Shown here piece after piece: positions 61,130 through 64,000 of a stretch of DNA of 64,000 bases; the stretch's first letter is position 1, and the number at the start of each line of letters is the position of its first letter. The stretch lies in assembly GCA_963793335.1 (NCBI GenBank), contig CAWBZS010000005.1, forward strand, positions 152,127 to 216,126, read 5' to 3'. The notes under the pieces were generated by a model. The model worked only from the letters and a program-made list of their open reading frames with translations, had not been told where the DNA came from and did no database searches. This DNA comes from Sva-07 sp963793335. GTDB lineage: Bacteria > Actinomycetota > Acidimicrobiia > Acidimicrobiales > Ilumatobacteraceae. Both the position numbers and the translations under genes were made by a program.

Positions 61130-62005
61130 ATGGACGAGACGACCTTCTCCTTGACAGCCGACGACGGCCACACCGTGGCCGCCTACCGCTGGGTGCGCGA
61201 CGACGAGCCACGTGGCATCGTGCAGATCGCCCACGGCATGGGCGAACACGCCGGCCGGTATCGACGGCTGGCAGGCGCGCTCACCGACGCTGGCTACGTG
61301 GTCTACGCCGCCGATCACCGCGGGCACGGTCGCACGGCCGGCGCAGTCGAGCGCCTCGGCGACCTCGGGCCGGGCGGCTGGCCCGGCCTGATGTCCGACA
61401 TCGGTCTCCTGGCCGACGTCGCCCACAGCGAGTTTCCCGGGCTGCCACTCGTGATGGTCGGTCACAGCATGGGGTCCTTCGCGCTCCAGCAGTACCTCCT
61501 CGATCACAGCGGTGAGCTGACAGGGGCCGTGCTGTCGGGGACGTCAGCGATCGACGTGATCGCTGCGGGGATCGATCCGACGCAGGAGGTCGACCTCTCC
61601 GCCTTCAACGCGCCGTTCGAGCCGGCGCGCACCGAATCCGACTGGCTGAGCCGCGATCCCGACGAAGTCGATCGGTACATCGGCGACGAGTACTGCGGGT
61701 TCGGTCTCGATGCCGCAGCAGCGGCGAGCATGTTGGACTCGCTGGCGGTCTGCGCGGACCCGGACCGTCTGGCCGCGATCCGTTCCGATCTCCCGATCGC
61801 CCTGCTGTCGGGGTCCGCCGACCCGTTGGCCGGCGGCGGCGACCTCATCGAACTGGTGGCCGGCCGCTACCGGAACACCGGCATCGACGACGTGACGGTG
61901 ATGATCTTCCCCGATGCCCGCCACGAGATCTTCAACGAGACCAACCGAGACGAGGTCACCTCGGAGCTGATCGCCTGGATCGATCGCGTCACCCAGAACT
62001 CCTGA
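61130..62005 (+). CDS. Alpha/beta hydrolase (monoacylglycerol lipase-like)
   Basis: A 291-residue hydrolase. The nucleophile Ser113 is in GHSMGS; Asp231 (GSADPLAGG) and His265 (DARHEIFNE) complete the triad. The oxyanion turn HGMGEH and the block VVYAADHRGHGRTAG are typical of monoacylglycerol lipases and lysophospholipases. A cap region lies between residues 140 and 200. The start ATG has GAGAAT ending 6 nt upstream. Substrate: probably a glycerolipid ester, unproven. Confidence 0.85.
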   Translation: MDETTFSLTADDGHTVAAYRWVRDDEPRGIVQIAHGMGEHAGRYRRLAGALTDAGYVVYAADHRGHGRTAGAVERLGDLGPGGWPGLMSDIGLLADVAHSEFPGLPLVMVGHSMGSFALQQYLLDHSGELTGAVLSGTSAIDVIAAGIDPTQEVDLSAFNAPFEPARTESDWLSRDPDEVDRYIGDEYCGFGLDAAAAASMLDSLAVCADPDRLAAIRSDLPIALLSGSADPLAGGGDLIELVAGRYRNTGIDDVTVMIFPDARHEIFNETNRDEVTSELIAWIDRVTQNS

Positions 62006-62053
62006 CAGCACGTTCGGTCGGGAACGCTTGTCGCAGCGACCAGCGCAGGACGC

Positions 62054-63832
62054 TCAGGCGCCCAGGGTGGTGGTGAAGAGGAAACCGGCGAGGGCCGCGA
62101 GGCCGACGAATCCGCCCGACCGATGGAGTGCCTCCGGCATCATCGTCTGGGTGATCACCGTGAGCATCGCCCCCGCGGCCAGGCCCTCGACCACAGCGAA
62201 CGCCTGCTCGGGCGCCCGCTCGAAGACGACGCTGCCTGCGGCGGCACCGAGGCCAGTCACGAGGATCACCGTGCCCCACAGCAGCGCGATGTTGCGCCAT
62301 GCGAGCGCCTGCTCGCGCATGCCAACCGAACTGGCGAGCGCCTCGGGATAGTTCGAGAGGGCGATGCCGACGACGAACGAGATCCGGATCGCCCCGGCGG
62401 TTGCGCCGATCACCAACGACTCGGGGATGCCATCGAGCAGTAGTCCGAGCCAGATCGCGAGCGGGGCGCCATGGGCGACCCCGGTGCTCAGCGCGGCCGG
62501 CATGGCTCCGTGGCTCACTGCGGAGTGCGCCTGCTTGCGCACCGAAACCACCGCGTCATGGTCGAGCTCCTGGTCGCGTTCGAGGTATTCGGCGATGCGC
62601 GAGCTGTCGATGAAGCTGGCCAGCGTCGATCGCAGCATCGGCTCACGGTCGACCAACTCGGCCAGGTCGGCGCGGCGCAACACCCACACGTCGCAGGTGC
62701 TGTGGGCAACCGCTGTGGCCGTGTGGCGGAGCCCGGTCACGAAGGAATGCAGGCCGAACTCGTCGCCGTCGTGGAGCAGCGCACTCTCGTCGGAGTCGCC
62801 AGGGGCGTCAATCAGCGAGACGTCGCCGTCGACGATCACATAGAGCCGTTCGCCGGCCTCGCCCGGCCGGAAGAAGACGTAGCCTGCCTCGTGCTCCTCG
62901 GGGAACATCACCCGGGCGACCTCGTCCAGGACCACCCTGGGCAGACCTCGGAACGGGCCGACGTCTTCGAGATGATCGGTGATTCGCTCGGTCCGCGTCG
63001 TCCCGGCGGGCTCGACAATCGGCGAGAGGCGCTCCACGCCCTCGTTGTCGACCGTTTCGATCCACGATGCGATGTCCGCCTCGCTGATCTCGGGATGATG
63101 CTCGCGTAGATAGCCGACCAGATCGTCGCTGCGAACCCGCTCGCGCAGGCGACGGCCGAACACCGGGCAACTGCCGAGGACGCTCCGCAGTCGACTGCGG
63201 CTGAGCCGAAGCACCTCGCTGTCGTCGACTGCCGAGGCAGACGATCGGTGCTGGAGGCCGCTGACGAACGCCTGGTGACCGAACGCCTCGAACGGGTGCA
63301 GCACGACGGTCCCATCCGGAGTGGTCAGTGACACCTCACCCGTGGCGAGGACGTTGAGATGCTCGCACGGATCACCGTGCCGATAGAGGGCCTCACCGGG
63401 GTCGAGGCGAACGGTGCGGAAGGCCTTGGCGATTGCATCGAGTTCGCGGTCCGGCAGCCCATCGAAGATGTCGATCCGCTCCAACCCCTCCAGGATCCGC
63501 CGGCGGCGGCGTTGCTCACGGTCGCGGAGAAACGTGATCGACGTCGACGCCTTGCGCAGGAACCCACCACGGGCGTTGATCGTCCGGTTCAATCCCTCGA
63601 ACACCAACCCGCCGATCACCGCACCGACCGCCAGCCAACCGAACTCGCCCAACTCGACCGACGGAGCAACGATGTCGATCGTCACCGCCGACAGCAGCGC
63701 ACCCGCCCCGAACGCCGTCAGCAACCCGAGCACGAAGTTCGTCGGCTTCCAGAACCGAGCAGTCAGCGCACCGAGGCCGAGCGGCGCCGCCGACACCAGA
63801 CCAATCACGAACGCCCCGACGACCACTCCCAC
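62054..63832 (-). CDS. ZIP-like metal transporter split by two CNB-type domains
   Basis: A 592-residue fusion. Residues 1-85 give three spans of a ZIP fold (VIGLVSAAPLGLGALTARF, FGAGALLSAVTIDIVAPSVE). Two cyclic-nucleotide-binding-type domains follow, at about 118-235 (LDPGEALYRHGDPCEHLN) and 285-405 (EAGYVFFRPGEAGERLYVI). The ZIP fold then resumes at about 450-592 with the signature regions LDGIPESLVIG and LSNYPEALASS. The usual ZIP metal His before PE are Asp-Gly-Ile and Asn-Tyr here, so the metal or role may differ. The CNB phosphate cassettes are degenerate (FGHQAF and FGLHSF lack the FGE Glu), and the second also lacks the Arg. GTG start at 63832. Confidence 0.75.
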   Translation of the reverse strand: MGVVVGAFVIGLVSAAPLGLGALTARFWKPTNFVLGLLTAFGAGALLSAVTIDIVAPSVELGEFGWLAVGAVIGGLVFEGLNRTINARGGFLRKASTSITFLRDREQRRRRRILEGLERIDIFDGLPDRELDAIAKAFRTVRLDPGEALYRHGDPCEHLNVLATGEVSLTTPDGTVVLHPFEAFGHQAFVSGLQHRSSASAVDDSEVLRLSRSRLRSVLGSCPVFGRRLRERVRSDDLVGYLREHHPEISEADIASWIETVDNEGVERLSPIVEPAGTTRTERITDHLEDVGPFRGLPRVVLDEVARVMFPEEHEAGYVFFRPGEAGERLYVIVDGDVSLIDAPGDSDESALLHDGDEFGLHSFVTGLRHTATAVAHSTCDVWVLRRADLAELVDREPMLRSTLASFIDSSRIAEYLERDQELDHDAVVSVRKQAHSAVSHGAMPAALSTGVAHGAPLAIWLGLLLDGIPESLVIGATAGAIRISFVVGIALSNYPEALASSVGMREQALAWRNIALLWGTVILVTGLGAAAGSVVFERAPEQAFAVVEGLAAGAMLTVITQTMMPEALHRSGGFVGLAALAGFLFTTTLGA

Positions 63833-63871
63833 CCGAACATGATCCCACGAACCGCCATCGGGGACCGCCGA

Positions 63872-64000
63872 TCAATCGTGAGCAGGCAGCAGGGGGCGAA
63901 GCGCCAACCGGTGGCGTGGTCGGCGTGTCAACGGGCCGAACAGGTCTTCGATCGTGGTCGGCTCTCCACTCGACGTGTCGCTCATCACTACATCGAGCGC
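63872..64000 (-). CDS. C-terminal end of an unidentified protein, cut by window edge
   Basis: An open frame from the right edge down to a TGA at 63872 gives 42 residues (including MSDTSSGEPTTIEDLFGPL and the basic end RHRLALRPLLPAHD). It may continue beyond the window or start at the ATG in view. No family is recognisable. It would be read in the same direction as the transporter gene, 39 bp upstream of it. Confidence 0.35.
   Translation of the reverse strand, partial: ALDVVMSDTSSGEPTTIEDLFGPLTRRPRHRLALRPLLPAHD

Noticed and set aside
1..64000. tRNA, rRNA or IS elements
   Set aside because: No cloverleaf-like segment, ribosomal RNA stretch or transposase motif was recognised on reading; a covariance-model scan would be needed to exclude small RNAs.

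Overview
The window is 64 kb of GC-rich DNA, gene-dense on both strands, from an actinobacterial chromosome. The gene content fits a marine or freshwater Acidimicrobiia member such as an Ilumatobacter-like organism: three luciferase-like (probably F420-linked) oxidoreductases, a mycothiol-type maleylpyruvate isomerase family protein, a geranylgeranyl-reductase-like flavoprotein, a Baeyer-Villiger monooxygenase, PhyH and TauD dioxygenases, two D-aminoacylase-type amidohydrolases, and EngB, PurE/PurK and TrmB. The lineage is an inference from content. I saw no rRNA, tRNA, CRISPR array, integrase or insertion sequence, and no gene-free stretch longer than about 300 bases.

Layout. 0-9.2 kb: a cut GNAT acetyltransferase, a flavin monooxygenase, small unknown proteins, a DinB-like protein, a D-aminoacylase-type hydrolase, a geranylgeranyl-reductase-like enzyme and a VOC protein. 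9.2-12.0 kb: a decaying stretch with a beta-propeller remnant, a toroid-repeat protein, a ClbS/DfsB-type gene that has lost its middle, a lipoprotein stub and a TetR gene with an in-frame amber stop. 12.0-18.4 kb: an amidohydrolase, an LLM oxidoreductase and a four-gene double ABC transporter operon with 4-nt overlaps throughout. 18.4-30.0 kb: a giant PKD-domain surface protein with an LPSTG wall anchor, divergent from two tandem paralogous ATPase/TPR regulators. 30.0-42.9 kb: PhyH, a DM13 protein, an MMPL transporter with its divergent TetR regulator, an LLM/KAS III/EngB operon, a lipoprotein, a Trk/Ktr-type potassium uptake pair, a Baeyer-Villiger monooxygenase and a PH-like protein. 42.9-53.9 kb: DUF389, a D-aminoacylase/TauD operon, a PH/SHOCT membrane protein, AzlCD, TrmB, an MFS pump, pirin and PurEK. 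53.9-64 kb: a flippase-like protein with a pseudokinase-like domain, a class V PLP enzyme divergent from a D-threonine-aldolase-like enzyme, two lipoproteins, an alpha/beta hydrolase, and a ZIP-like transporter with two cyclic-nucleotide-binding-type domains inserted in it.

Three patterns run through the window. (1) At least seventeen genes on both strands carry a TANNNT hexamer ending 6-8 nt before the start codon and show no clear Shine-Dalgarno, which is the mark of leaderless transcription; it also helps choose starts. (2) Four copies of a near-perfect palindrome (arm GTAACGTTTGGTGTC) sit at gene ends, contribute TAA stop codons, and show compensated base changes between arms. (3) Five conserved genes carry six apparent single-base frameshifts, which may be sequence errors or real decay and should be checked against reads before any of these genes is called dead.
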